DNA of 64,000 bases from an uncultured Pelagibacteraceae bacterium (GCA_902623495.1 CACNTW010000002.1:165532-229531), one strand, 5' to 3'; shown: positions 40,471 through 50,389, numbered from the stretch's first letter. Notes: a model not told the origin generated them from the sequence alone. Program-made: numbers and translations.

Positions 40471-41613
40471 TTAAAAAAATTCTTTAATTATAGTTGGTAT
40501 ATACTTTTTGAAATTAAAAAAACCTTTATTGCAATATTTCCAAGAATTTCGGTCTAAATTACGATAAAGAAATTTTATATTATTTATTCCTTGAGAAGTT
40601 AAAAAATCTAAGTTTTCTCCAACACAAGGATATAAAAAATAACTATTCTCAATTGTTTTAAGGTTACCAATATCAATAATTTCACAATCCAAAGATTTTT
40701 CATCCAACCTTCTTTTTTGATCCTGAATTAAATTAGTCTTAAATTTCATTGTTTTTTCACTAAGTTTAATATTTCTACTGTCGTTATTATTATTTACTAA
40801 ATAAATCTTTTTAAATTTATGGTCTTTGAAATCAGTCAACTCAAAAGAAAGATTATTATCAAAAATAATTAAATTTTGCTCATCCAAACTTACTGGATTA
40901 CTAAAATCTTTTAAGACAGCCTTGTATATTTTCTCGCTAACTTTAGGTGGTGCATTCTCATTTAAATTAATGTTATTAAATCTGTTATTAGTAAATTTTT
41001 TTATATTCCATTCACTTGCCAAATAATGCTTACCTTGTGTTTGTATCCCAGCAACCCATCTCCATCCTAATGTATTAGATGCTGCATCTCCATCATAGAG
41101 ATGCTTAATAAAAAATTCAGCTCCTAATTGCCAAGGTAAATTTAAAGTAAAAATCCAGATACTGGCAAACCACATTCTTGTATGATTATGAAGGTAATTA
41201 AATTCTTTTAATTCTCTAACCCATTCATTAAAACATTCTATATTTGTATTTCCATCAATGGCATTTATATAATCTTTATTATCTTTGTATTTTTCTCTTA
41301 TAATTTTTAGTTCTATTATGTAATCTGTCCATACATTAGGCCTTAATTCTAACCATCCTTTCCAATAAGTACGCCACAAAACCTCCTGAATAAATTTTTC
41401 ATTTTTAGAAAATGAAAATTTCTTTAAGGCTCTATCTATAACTTCTAACTCATTTAATATTCCGTGAGATATATATGGAGAAATACAAGATATATTTGAT
41501 CTTTTATCTGGACCAAAATCAAAATTTCTCAATCTTGAATATTCAGAAAGATTATTTTCAACAAAATTATCTAGTTTATTAGAGGCTTGCGCCCGACTTG
41601 GTTCAAAATTCAT
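40471..41613 (-). CDS. photolyase/cryptochrome-like FAD-binding protein, FAD domain at the N-terminus
   Basis: PSRAQASNKLDNFV...YSRLRNFDFGPDKRSNISCISPYISHG, HNHTRMWFASIW, HLYDGDAASNTLGWRWVAGIQTQGKHYLAS; no N-terminal antenna domain; ~135-aa C-terminal domain. Confidence 0.88.
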   Translation of the reverse strand: MNFEPSRAQASNKLDNFVENNLSEYSRLRNFDFGPDKRSNISCISPYISHGILNELEVIDRALKKFSFSKNEKFIQEVLWRTYWKGWLELRPNVWTDYIIELKIIREKYKDNKDYINAIDGNTNIECFNEWVRELKEFNYLHNHTRMWFASIWIFTLNLPWQLGAEFFIKHLYDGDAASNTLGWRWVAGIQTQGKHYLASEWNIKKFTNNRFNNINLNENAPPKVSEKIYKAVLKDFSNPVSLDEQNLIIFDNNLSFELTDFKDHKFKKIYLVNNNNDSRNIKLSEKTMKFKTNLIQDQKRRLDEKSLDCEIIDIGNLKTIENSYFLYPCVGENLDFLTSQGINNIKFLYRNLDRNSWKYCNKGFFNFKKYIPTIIKEFF

Positions 41614-41619
41614 GATATT

Positions 41620-42804
41620 TTATTTTAATTTTTTCTTGTGAAAATTAATAAATCTTTCAACATTTGATTTATTAAAAGTTTTATTTTCCTCAAATGAAAC
41701 TTTTTTCATAGAATAAGCTGAACTTTTAGTTATTCTTGAATGAATAATAACATTCCCTTTATATAACCTCAATTTAACTGATCCATTAACTTTACTTCTC
41801 TTAAGATCTACAATTCTTTGTAATTTAAATCTCTCTTTAGAAAACCAATATCCATTGTAAATCAGTTCCGCATATCTAGGCATAATTTTTTCTTTCTTAT
41901 GCATTGTATCTTTATCAAGTGTAACAGACTCTATAGCCCTATGAGCGTGCATTAATAAAGTTCCGCCTGGTGTTTCGTATACACCTCTTGATTTTATACC
42001 GATAAATCTATTTTCTACTAGATCAACTCTTCCAATAGCATTTTTTCCAGCTATGTCGTTTAATTTTCCAAGCAATTTAGATGGAGATAATTTTTTCCCA
42101 TTCACTGCAATCGGATCTCCACTTCTAAAATCTATTTTTACAATTGAAGATTTATTAGGTGCTTTTTCTGGAGATACCGTTCTTTGAAAGATAAAGTCAG
42201 GTGCAGAGTTTTTTGGATTTTCTAACAACTTTCCTTCTGTTGATGTATGAAAAATATTATCGTCTACTGAAAAAGGTGGCGCTCCTTTCTTGTCTTTAGG
42301 TATTTCAATTTTATTTTTTTTTGCATAATTAATTAGATCTGATCTAGATTTCAGCTTCCAAATTCTCCAAGGCGCAATAACTTTTATTTTAGGACCAAAA
42401 TAATGATAACCTAACTCAAATCTTACTTGATCATTTCCTTTTCCTGTTGATCCATGAGATACAGCATAGGCATTAAATTTTTTAGCAATTCTAATTTGAT
42501 CTTTGGCTATTAAAGGTCTAGCAATTGAGGTTCCAAGCAAATAAACACCTTCATATATTGCATGGCCCCTAATCATTGGATAAACATAATCTTTTACAAA
42601 AATATCTTTTAGATCTTGAATAATAATATTTTTTACGCCAAGTTTTTTTGCGTTTCTGAAAATTTTATTTCTATCTATTTCTTGACCAATGTCTGCAGTA
42701 TAACAAATTACTTCTGCATCATAATTTTCCTGTAACCATTTTAATATGATTGATGTGTCCAAACCTCCAGAATAGGCAAGAACTATCTTTTTCTTTGATT
42801 TCAT
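41620..42804 (-). CDS. argG: argininosuccinate synthase
   Basis: KIVLAYSGGLDTSIILKWLQE, GHAIYEGVYLLGTSIARPLIAK, AVSHGSTGKGNDQVRFELG. Confidence 0.98.
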   Translation of the reverse strand: MKSKKKIVLAYSGGLDTSIILKWLQENYDAEVICYTADIGQEIDRNKIFRNAKKLGVKNIIIQDLKDIFVKDYVYPMIRGHAIYEGVYLLGTSIARPLIAKDQIRIAKKFNAYAVSHGSTGKGNDQVRFELGYHYFGPKIKVIAPWRIWKLKSRSDLINYAKKNKIEIPKDKKGAPPFSVDDNIFHTSTEGKLLENPKNSAPDFIFQRTVSPEKAPNKSSIVKIDFRSGDPIAVNGKKLSPSKLLGKLNDIAGKNAIGRVDLVENRFIGIKSRGVYETPGGTLLMHAHRAIESVTLDKDTMHKKEKIMPRYAELIYNGYWFSKERFKLQRIVDLKRSKVNGSVKLRLYKGNVIIHSRITKSSAYSMKKVSFEENKTFNKSNVERFINFHKKKLK

Positions 42805-42807
42805 TAT

Positions 42808-43308
42808 TTAACTACAGCTTTTTTTAGCCGCGTTATATGCTCTAGTGAAGCCCATCAAAGAATAATGATCAATTGTTTGAGATCCAGATTTATTATATCC
42901 AGTAACCATTAATCTTGATGCCTTTTTCATTCTGCTAACAACTTTTTTCTCAATTTTATTACTTGAAATCCATGCAAAATTATCTTGAGCTATATCAAAT
43001 TTATATTTTGATTTACCAGAGCTAGCTGTAATTGAATTTTGACTGTTGTATTCATAGCCCGAAGTTGTGCTTACTTCGTCTTTAATTTTTTCAGATGGTC
43101 TGAAAGTTACAAATAATCTTGCATCTCTATCATTTTTTTTAGGAGATTGAAGAACAGGTTTAGATTGAGCAAAACATACTTTACTATCCCCATTAGTAAC
43201 AACAATTGCATCCCAGTCTTTAAATGTTCCTATTTTATTTAATTCTTCTGAATAAGAAGTTGATCCTAATAAGAGAATAAAAAAAATTATTTTAAAAATT
43301 ATGGACAT
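42808..43308 (-). CDS. IalB (invasion-associated locus B)-like protein
   Basis: Signal peptide; FKDWDAIVVTNGDSKVCFAQSKPVLQSPKK...RDARLFVTFRPSEKIKDEVS. Confidence 0.8.
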   Translation of the reverse strand: MSIIFKIIFFILLLGSTSYSEELNKIGTFKDWDAIVVTNGDSKVCFAQSKPVLQSPKKNDRDARLFVTFRPSEKIKDEVSTTSGYEYNSQNSITASSGKSKYKFDIAQDNFAWISSNKIEKKVVSRMKKASRLMVTGYNKSGSQTIDHYSLMGFTRAYNAAKKSCS

Positions 43309-44333
43309 GGATTTGGATATTTTTTTTGAATTTCATTAATTTCATTAATTATTTCTTCATCAAGATTCACTTTTACACTTTCTATATTTGTTTTCAACTG
43401 CTCCATTGTTGTTGCACCAATAATAACGCTAGACATAAAATCTTGTATCTCACAAAATTTTATACACATTTGACTCATATCGACGTTATATTTTTTACTA
43501 ATGTTGTAATATTCCTCTACTGCTTGGTTTGTATTTGGTTTTCTGTATCGATACCAAAAATCCCAGTCTCTTTCCATTCTAGATCCTTTTGGAAATTTAT
43601 TATTTCTGTACTTACCACTTAAAAATCCGCTTGCTAAAGGAGAGTATGATAAACACCCTATATTTTCTCTAATTGAAACTTCAGCTAAACCTACTTCAAA
43701 AGATCTATTAAGCAAGTTATATGGATTTTGTATACTCATCATTCTTGGTAAATCATTATCTCTTGAAAGTTTTAAATAGCTCATCACTCCCCAAGGGGTC
43801 TCATTTGATAATCCTATATATCTAATTTTACCTTGCTCAATATATTTTTGTAATTCAATCAAAACGTCTTCGAATTTATTCCATTCATTTTCTTTATGCA
43901 CGTAACCCAGTCTTCCAAAATTGTTTACGTTTCTTTCTGGCCAATGAAGTTGATATAAATCGATGTAATCCGTTTTAAGTCTTTTAAGACTGTTATGAAC
44001 TGCGTTTTCGAGATTCTTTCCTACAAAACTATTTTCACCATTTCTAATATAATCTCTTGAAGGACCACAAACTTTAGTTGCAAGTATCACATCTTTTCTT
44101 TTTTTCGTTTTTTCAAACCAATTTCCAATGATAGTCTCAGTATGACCAAATGTTTCAGCTTTTGGAGGTACTGCATAAAGTTCTGCTGTATCCCAAAAAT
44201 TAACTCCATTTTCTAAGGCAAAATTCATCTGATCGAATGCTTGTTTTTCGGTATTTTGTTCACCCCAAGTCATGGTGCCGAGACAAATTGTGCTAATATC
44301 AATATCAGTTGTTCCTAATTTTTTATAATTCAT
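43299..44333 (-). CDS. aldo/keto reductase (Tas-like)
   Basis: KLGTTDIDISTICLGTMTWGEQNTEKQAFDQMNFALENGVNFWDTAELYAVPP...TDYIDLYQLHWPERN. Confidence 0.94.
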   Translation of the reverse strand: MNYKKLGTTDIDISTICLGTMTWGEQNTEKQAFDQMNFALENGVNFWDTAELYAVPPKAETFGHTETIIGNWFEKTKKRKDVILATKVCGPSRDYIRNGENSFVGKNLENAVHNSLKRLKTDYIDLYQLHWPERNVNNFGRLGYVHKENEWNKFEDVLIELQKYIEQGKIRYIGLSNETPWGVMSYLKLSRDNDLPRMMSIQNPYNLLNRSFEVGLAEVSIRENIGCLSYSPLASGFLSGKYRNNKFPKGSRMERDWDFWYRYRKPNTNQAVEEYYNISKKYNVDMSQMCIKFCEIQDFMSSVIIGATTMEQLKTNIESVKVNLDEEIINEINEIQKKYPNPCP

Positions 44334-44405
44334 TAAATATTAAGTATTTGTTACCTATATTTTGACTGCTTGAAAAATTTATATTTTATTACTATATATT
44401 TAATT

Positions 44406-45164
44406 ATGGAATTCAATAGAGACAATATCTTAAATAGATCATCGACAGCAAAAAAAGCTGTTGTTATGGATGAAGGCCTTAGAGCCTACATGCTTAAAGT
44501 TTATAACTACATGGCAACTGGAGTTTTATTAACAGGAATCATTGCATTGCTTTCTTTTAAAATGTCAGTAGTTACAGATGCAAGCGGATCCATAGTTGCA
44601 TTAACAGAGTTTGGAAATGCAATCTATCTTTCAGGATTAAAATGGGTGGTTATGTTAGCACCTCTTGGAATTGTTTTTTACATGAGCTTTGGAATAAATA
44701 AAATGAGTTCTTCAAAAGCCCAAACTACCTTTTGGATTTTTGCAGCCTTAATGGGTTTATCACTCTCATCAATATTATTAGTTTATACAGGACTGAGTGT
44801 GACGAGAGTATTTTTCATTTCTTCAGCTACATTTGGAGCAATGAGTATATATGGTTACACAACTAAAAGAGACCTCACAAAATTTGGATCATTTTTAATG
44901 ATGGGTCTAATCGGTATTATAATCGCATCTTTAGTAAATATTTTCTTAAAATCTTCAATGATGTACTTTGCTATTTCAATTATCGGCGTTCTTATATTTG
45001 TTGGATTAACTGCTTATGATACACAAAAAATTAAGAATATGTACGTAGCATCAGACTCAGGAGAAGTAATTGGTAAGAAAGCTGTTATGGGAGCTTTAAC
45101 ACTATACTTAGATTTTATAAATTTATTTATAATGCTTTTAAGATTGTTTGGTCAAAGAAGATAA
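44406..45164 (+). CDS. Bax inhibitor-1/YccA family membrane protein
   Basis: Start revised to MEFNRDNILNRSSTAKKAVVMDEGLRAYMLKVYNYMATGVLLTG; C-terminal YDTQKIKNMY...LYLDFINLFIMLLRLFGQRR. Confidence 0.93.
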   Translation: MEFNRDNILNRSSTAKKAVVMDEGLRAYMLKVYNYMATGVLLTGIIALLSFKMSVVTDASGSIVALTEFGNAIYLSGLKWVVMLAPLGIVFYMSFGINKMSSSKAQTTFWIFAALMGLSLSSILLVYTGLSVTRVFFISSATFGAMSIYGYTTKRDLTKFGSFLMMGLIGIIIASLVNIFLKSSMMYFAISIIGVLIFVGLTAYDTQKIKNMYVASDSGEVIGKKAVMGALTLYLDFINLFIMLLRLFGQRR

Positions 45165-45171
45165 TCAAAAA

Positions 45172-45507
45172 CTATAGTTTTTTCCAATTTGTTTTTTTTA
45201 GAAGAATTTCTAAATCATGATTATTATTTAAAATTTTACCGTTTTTATCAGTTATTAAATATTTCAAATTCTTATTAGAAGGTTTAAAATTTTTATTGAT
45301 GTTGTAGATAGCTTTTTCTGCTGCATTTTTAAAAATACTAAAAATTACTCTTTTACTTGATATTGACAGACCATAGTCTTTCCAAGATCCTTCAGATACC
45401 ATTTTAGCATATAGATCTAATATAATTTTTAGTTCTTTTTTTTCGAAAAAATACCTTTGGTTTTGTTCTTTATTTAAATTATTTATTACTAATTTTAAAT
45501 TACTCAT
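45172..45507 (-). CDS. DUF2794-like protein
   Basis: 111 aa; RYFFEKKELKIILDLYAKMVSEGSWKDYGLSISSKRVIFSIFKNAAEKAIYNI. Confidence 0.75.
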   Translation of the reverse strand: MSNLKLVINNLNKEQNQRYFFEKKELKIILDLYAKMVSEGSWKDYGLSISSKRVIFSIFKNAAEKAIYNINKNFKPSNKNLKYLITDKNGKILNNNHDLEILLKKTNWKKL

Positions 45508-46051
45508 TTAATTTGTGTTTATTAATCAACCCAACTTGTGATGCGGTAAAGATGAATGTAATTGGTAGCATTCCCCAAACTTTAAAGTTAACCCAAAATT
45601 CTTCTGTTTGAGTTCTCCAAACAATTTCATTTAATATAGCTAAAAAAATAAAAAAATAAGTCCATCTGTTATTCAAAATTTTCCAACCCTCATCAGACAT
45701 TGGCAGTGTTTTTCCAAGTATTAATTTTAAAACTGGTTCATTGGTGAAGTATTTTCCGAAGAATAAAGCTAAGGCAAATAAAATATTTATAATAGTGGGT
45801 TTCATATAAATAAAAATTGGATTATCAAAATAAATTGTTAAACCTCCAAATAGAGTAATTAAAATTCCTCCTAACAAAGGAACCATCGGAACTTTTTTTT
45901 CCAGTATCCAAACTAAGAGAACAGAAATTATTGTTGCGACAATTAGAGGTGGTATTGCAACTTTTAAATTTTTATCACTGTTATAATAAAAGAAGAAAAA
46001 AATAGCTAAAGGCCCAACGTCTGTAATGAATTTTAGAAGTGATTTATTCAC
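45500..46051 (-). CDS. septation protein A / YciB family
   Basis: KFITDVGPLAIFFFFYYNSD, ILEKKVPMVPLLGGILITLFGGLTIYFDNPIFIYMKPTIIN, LNEIVWRTQTEEFWVNFKVWG. Confidence 0.93.
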   Translation of the reverse strand: MNKSLLKFITDVGPLAIFFFFYYNSDKNLKVAIPPLIVATIISVLLVWILEKKVPMVPLLGGILITLFGGLTIYFDNPIFIYMKPTIINILFALALFFGKYFTNEPVLKLILGKTLPMSDEGWKILNNRWTYFFIFLAILNEIVWRTQTEEFWVNFKVWGMLPITFIFTASQVGLINKHKLNE

Positions 46052-46129
46052 TGCTACATATTAACAGATTAATAAAACTTTTATATTTTTTTTATTGATT
46101 TTTTTCATCAAATATCCATATTTAATATC

Positions 46130-46450
46130 GTGAGTACTCAAAAAGCTAAATTTTCAATTGGAGACGTTGTAAAACATAGACACTTCGATTTTAGAGGTGT
46201 GATTTACGATGTTGACTTTGAATTTAATAACTCAGAGGAGTGGTATCAATCGATTCCAAAAAACGTAAGACCTAGAAAAGATCAGCCATTTTATCATTTA
46301 CTAGCAGAGAATGACGAAATTACTTACGAGGCTTATGTGTCTGAGCAAAATCTATTATTTGATGACTCTGAAGAGCCTATAAAACACCCTCTAATTAATG
46401 AAATTTTTTCAGGTAAGCGTGGATCTAGCTACTTCAAGCCTTCAAATTAA
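46130..46450 (+). CDS. hspQ: HspQ/YccV family heat-shock protein
   Basis: GTG start; AKFSIGDVVKHRHFDFRGVIYDVDFEFNNSEEWYQSIPKNVRPRKDQPFYHLLAENDE. Confidence 0.92.
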   Translation: MSTQKAKFSIGDVVKHRHFDFRGVIYDVDFEFNNSEEWYQSIPKNVRPRKDQPFYHLLAENDEITYEAYVSEQNLLFDDSEEPIKHPLINEIFSGKRGSSYFKPSN

Positions 46451-46520
46451 CTAATAGCCAATATTTAAACACAATTGTCCCAAATCTCTGTCATATCTGT
46501 TTGTTATAAATTATTTAATT

Positions 46521-46570
46521 CTGATCAAGAGTACTGTTTTTCCTCTATCTCCCTCTGTATTCTTGGTCAG
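46521..46570 (+). ncRNA. candidate structured RNA: 14-bp stem with C/U-rich 22-nt loop in the ccmC upstream region
   Basis: CTGATCAAGAGTAC (46521-46534) pairs along its whole length with GTATTCTTGGTCAG (46557-46570) including two G-U pairs; loop TGTTTTTCCTCTATCTCCCTCT; TATAAA at 46505-46510. Confidence 0.45.
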
Positions 46571-46617
46571 AAAATTTTGAACAATTTTAATCTAAAATTT
46601 ATGTGTTATAAAAAATT

Positions 46618-47325
46618 ATGATTAACTATTTCAATCCAAATAAAACTTTAAAGATAATTAATAAAATACAAAAGTTTGTATTTGCGCTATTTATAATTGT
46701 ATTGTTACTTGGATTAGTTGAAGCTTTAGTTCTTTCTCCCGAGGATTATAAGCAGAGTGACTCAGTTAGGATTATGTATGTCCATGTTCCATCAGCTTGG
46801 ATATCACTCGGAATATTTTCATTTATTTCCATTCTTTCTTTTGGGGTTTTTGTTTTTAAAAATAAAAATTTCTCTTTAATAACAAAAAGTTTAGCACCTT
46901 CTGGTTTTGTTTTTAGCATAATAGCTTTAGTTACAGGATCAATTTGGGGAAAACCAACCTGGGGAACTTGGTGGGCTTGGGATGCAAGAATAACTTCAAT
47001 GCTCTTACTTTCAATTTTTTATTTATTGTTCATTACTTCTTGGAAGATTACGACAGACACTAGTAAAGCAGAAAAAATTAGCTCAATAATAGCAATTATT
47101 GGTCTTATAAATATTCCAGTTATAAAATTTTCAGTAGAATGGTGGAATACTTTACACCAACCTGCGTCAGTAAAAATTTTGGAAGAAACAACAATTCATT
47201 CTTCAATGTTGACACCATTAGCTATAATGACTGCGGCATTTGCTCTGTTTTCACTTTTGATATTTTTAATGAAATATAATACAGAACTGTTAAAGATTAA
47301 AAATAAAGGTCTTAATAGATTATGA
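46618..47325 (+). CDS. ccmC: heme exporter protein CcmC
   Basis: MYVHVPSAWISLGIF, WGKPTWGTWWAWDARITSMLLL, VEWWNTLHQPASV. Confidence 0.97.
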   Translation: MINYFNPNKTLKIINKIQKFVFALFIIVLLLGLVEALVLSPEDYKQSDSVRIMYVHVPSAWISLGIFSFISILSFGVFVFKNKNFSLITKSLAPSGFVFSIIALVTGSIWGKPTWGTWWAWDARITSMLLLSIFYLLFITSWKITTDTSKAEKISSIIAIIGLINIPVIKFSVEWWNTLHQPASVKILEETTIHSSMLTPLAIMTAAFALFSLLIFLMKYNTELLKIKNKGLNRL

Positions 47326-47555
47326 TTAGTGAACTACTAAATATGAATGGATACGGTGTATACGTTTGGTCATCATTTATATTTACTCTATTTTCTTTTA
47401 GCTTCTTGTACGCGGTAGTAAAATTAAATTTAATTAAAGAGAAAAAGAAATTTGAGGAAAATTATAAATCACTAGATGAAAAGAAACTTGCATCAGTAGC
47501 TAAGCAAAAAACGTACAGAGAGATATTAGCAAACACTTCCACATCTAAAGTTTAA
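47322..47555 (+). CDS. ccmD: heme exporter protein CcmD-like
   Basis: 77 aa; [26 protein letters not shown]; position between ccmC and ccmE. Confidence 0.85.
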   Translation: MISELLNMNGYGVYVWSSFIFTLFSFSFLYAVVKLNLIKEKKKFEENYKSLDEKKLASVAKQKTYREILANTSTSKV

Positions 47556-47566
47556 CTAAAATTCAC

Positions 47567-47989
47567 ATGTACGGAAAAAAAGTTAAATTTAGAGCCCTTT
47601 TTATTTTTTTAATTTTAATTTCATTAGTTCTTACGATTTTTTTGGTGGTTAAATCTCTTGAAGAAAACGTAGTATATTTTAAGTCTCCAACAGACATTAA
47701 AAACCTTAATGAAATCAAAAATGCTCAAAAAATTAGAGTTGGCGGAATGGTGAAAAAAAATTCTATTAAAATAAACGATAAAGAAATTTTTTTCGTAATT
47801 ACGGATTTCAAAAATGAATTATTAGTCAACTTTAATGGATCTGTACCTAATCTGTTTGAAGAGGGTAAGGGTGTAGTTGCTGAAGGTTTCTTAAAGGATA
47901 AAAGTTTTCTAAATGCTGACAAGATTTTAGCAAAACATGATGAAAATTATATGCCTCCTGAAGTCAGCGAAGCTATGAAAAACAATTAA
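47567..47989 (+). CDS. ccmE: cytochrome c maturation protein CcmE
   Basis: [51 protein letters not shown]. Confidence 0.96.
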   Translation: MYGKKVKFRALFIFLILISLVLTIFLVVKSLEENVVYFKSPTDIKNLNEIKNAQKIRVGGMVKKNSIKINDKEIFFVITDFKNELLVNFNGSVPNLFEEGKGVVAEGFLKDKSFLNADKILAKHDENYMPPEVSEAMKNN

Positions 47990-47994
47990 TTTGT

Positions 47995-49875
47995 ATGTCT
48001 AATTATTTAGGAAATTATTCTTTATATATTGCTTTAATTGCATCTGTTTATTTAATGTTTAAGTCATACTTGGATGCAAATTCAGAAAATAAATATTTAG
48101 ATAAAAACTTTATTTTAATTACTTCAATACAAACTATAATGATTATGGTAAGTTTTTTTAGTCTAGTTGCAGCTTTTGTAATTTCAGATTTTAGTAATGA
48201 AACTGTTTTCAACAATTCTCATACTTTAAAACCTTTATTTTACAAAGTATCAGGTACATGGGGAAATCACGAGGGAAGTTTATTATTGTGGTTATTAGTT
48301 CTTTCAATTTTTCTATTTATTTTTTTATTAAATTCAAGATTACAAGATACTAAATACAAACTTTTAACGATATTATTTCAACAAATTATTATTTCAGGTT
48401 TTCTAGTTTTTATTTTATTAACTTCCAACCCATTCAAAATGCTATATCCAATTCCTAGCGAGGGATTAGGTTTGAACCCTATTTTACAAGACCCTGCTTT
48501 AGCTATTCATCCTCCAATTTTATATTTAGGTTATGTTGGAACATCTATTATCTTTTCAGCTTCACTTGCCTCAATGATTAGTGGAAATATTGGAGATAAG
48601 TGGGCAAGCCATATTAAAAAATGGGTTTTGGTATCTTGGGTATTTTTAACAATTGGTATTTTGCTTGGATCTATATGGGCATATTATGAGCTGGGCTGGG
48701 GAGGTTTTTGGTTTTGGGATCCTGTAGAGAATGTTTCATTAATGCCATGGTTTTGCTTAACAGCACTCCTGCATACTGTAATTGTATTACAGAAAAGAAA
48801 TTCGTTTAAAGAGTGGACTATTATTTTGTCAATTACAACTTTCTCACTGAGTATGAGCGGCACTTTTCTCGTTAGGTCTGGAATTTTAAATTCAATTCAT
48901 ACTTTTGCAAACGATCCATCAAGAGGGCTATATATATTAAGTTTTCTCTTTATCCTAATATTAATGTCTATATTAATTTTCTTTTATAATCAGAATAAAA
49001 TATCAAACGCAGCCAAAGAGAATTTTATTTTAAGTAAAGAGACTGCAATATTAGTGAATAACTGGTTTATGATGTTTTTTTTATCTGTTGTTCTTGTTGG
49101 TACAATTTATCCAATTTTTCTTGAAGTTTTAAATGGTTCAAAAATTTCTGTTGGTCCGCCTTTTTATCATAATCTTTTAATACCCTTCTTAATTCCTTTT
49201 TTAATATTCATGAGCTTTGGCCCAAGTTTGAAATGGATTAAAGATAAATTAAAAAATTTTAACTATAATATTTTAATTATTTTTTTAGTTTCACTACTTA
49301 TTTCATATGTTATTTTAACAAAAACCGAAAATTCGTTTCTTTTATCTATTCCTCTGATAGTTTTGAGCATCTATCTCTTATTAGTAACAATTAAGGATTT
49401 TTTTATTAGCAAATCCTCGATTAGCCAAAAAATCTCACATTTTGGTTTTAGTTTATTAATTACAAGTATCATATTGAATGGACTTTTTTCTAATGAATTC
49501 AATTCAAATATGAAAGTAGGAGATGAAAGAATATTCAATGAAAAAGTTGTAAAACTAAAAGAAGTTAACGTTAAAAATGTAGACAATTATAAATCTCTTA
49601 AAGCTAGTTTTGAAGTTACAAATAAAAATTCCTCTTTTGCTCTATACCCAGAAGTTAGGATTTACCAACAGCCTTTAACTATTACTAGTGAAGCAGATAT
49701 TAAGACAACATTATTTTCAGATAATTTTTTAGTATTTAATATTCTAAAAGACGATGGTTATTATAACGTAAGATATCAATATAAACCCTTGATGATTTGG
49801 ATATGGATCTCAACTATATTAATTAGTTTTGGTGGTTTATTAAGTGTTATTAGAAAAAATGAGCAAAAATATTAA
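47995..49875 (+). CDS. ccmF: cytochrome c maturation protein CcmF
   Basis: WGNHEGSLLLWLL, AIHPPILYLGYVG, WAYYELGWGGFWFWDPVENVSLMPW, SGTFLVRSGILNSIHTFANDPSRG. Confidence 0.97.
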   Translation: MSNYLGNYSLYIALIASVYLMFKSYLDANSENKYLDKNFILITSIQTIMIMVSFFSLVAAFVISDFSNETVFNNSHTLKPLFYKVSGTWGNHEGSLLLWLLVLSIFLFIFLLNSRLQDTKYKLLTILFQQIIISGFLVFILLTSNPFKMLYPIPSEGLGLNPILQDPALAIHPPILYLGYVGTSIIFSASLASMISGNIGDKWASHIKKWVLVSWVFLTIGILLGSIWAYYELGWGGFWFWDPVENVSLMPWFCLTALLHTVIVLQKRNSFKEWTIILSITTFSLSMSGTFLVRSGILNSIHTFANDPSRGLYILSFLFILILMSILIFFYNQNKISNAAKENFILSKETAILVNNWFMMFFLSVVLVGTIYPIFLEVLNGSKISVGPPFYHNLLIPFLIPFLIFMSFGPSLKWIKDKLKNFNYNILIIFLVSLLISYVILTKTENSFLLSIPLIVLSIYLLLVTIKDFFISKSSISQKISHFGFSLLITSIILNGLFSNEFNSNMKVGDERIFNEKVVKLKEVNVKNVDNYKSLKASFEVTNKNSSFALYPEVRIYQQPLTITSEADIKTTLFSDNFLVFNILKDDGYYNVRYQYKPLMIWIWISTILISFGGLLSVIRKNEQKY

Positions 49876-50389
49876 ATTTTTAGGACTAATACTAAGTTTA
49901 ATAATAATTTTTATAATCTTGCTCAAGGGATTAAATGTTTCTAAAGATTATTCTAATGAGAAATTAAAAAGTAAAATAGATTTCTCACTTAATGCAAAAA
50001 AATTATTTTCTGATGAAATAATAAATATTTCAGACTTATTTGATAAAAATAGTCCTTCAGTAGTAAATATTTGGGCATCTTGGTGTGCACCATGTAGAGA
50101 AGAGCATCAGTTTTTAATGAAATTAAAAGATATGAACATAAATGTAATTGGAATTAATTATAAAGACAGTCCAAAGAACGCGAAAAATTTTTTAAGCTTA
50201 CTCGGAAATCCTTATTCAGAAGTTATAACCGATAATGATGGAACAAAATCAATAGAATTCGGAGCAATTGGTGTTCCTGAAACTTTTATTATAAGTGGTA
50301 AAACAAATGAGATAATAAAAAAGTATATTGGTCCATTGACAAGCGAAAATTTAATAGAAATAAAAAATATATTAAAAAAAAATGTCTAA
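49859..50389 (+). CDS. ccmG: thiol:disulfide interchange protein CcmG/DsbE
   Basis: VVNIWASWCAPCREEHQFLMKLK; GVPETFII; overlaps end of ccmF. Confidence 0.93.
   Translation: MSKNIKFLGLILSLIIIFIILLKGLNVSKDYSNEKLKSKIDFSLNAKKLFSDEIINISDLFDKNSPSVVNIWASWCAPCREEHQFLMKLKDMNINVIGINYKDSPKNAKNFLSLLGNPYSEVITDNDGTKSIEFGAIGVPETFIISGKTNEIIKKYIGPLTSENLIEIKNILKKNV

Noticed and set aside
46450-46618. Assigning the ccmC leader hairpin to a known riboswitch or 6S RNA
   Set aside because: No recognisable core motif of glycine, SAM, TPP or cobalamin riboswitches, nor 6S RNA architecture; kept only as an unassigned candidate.
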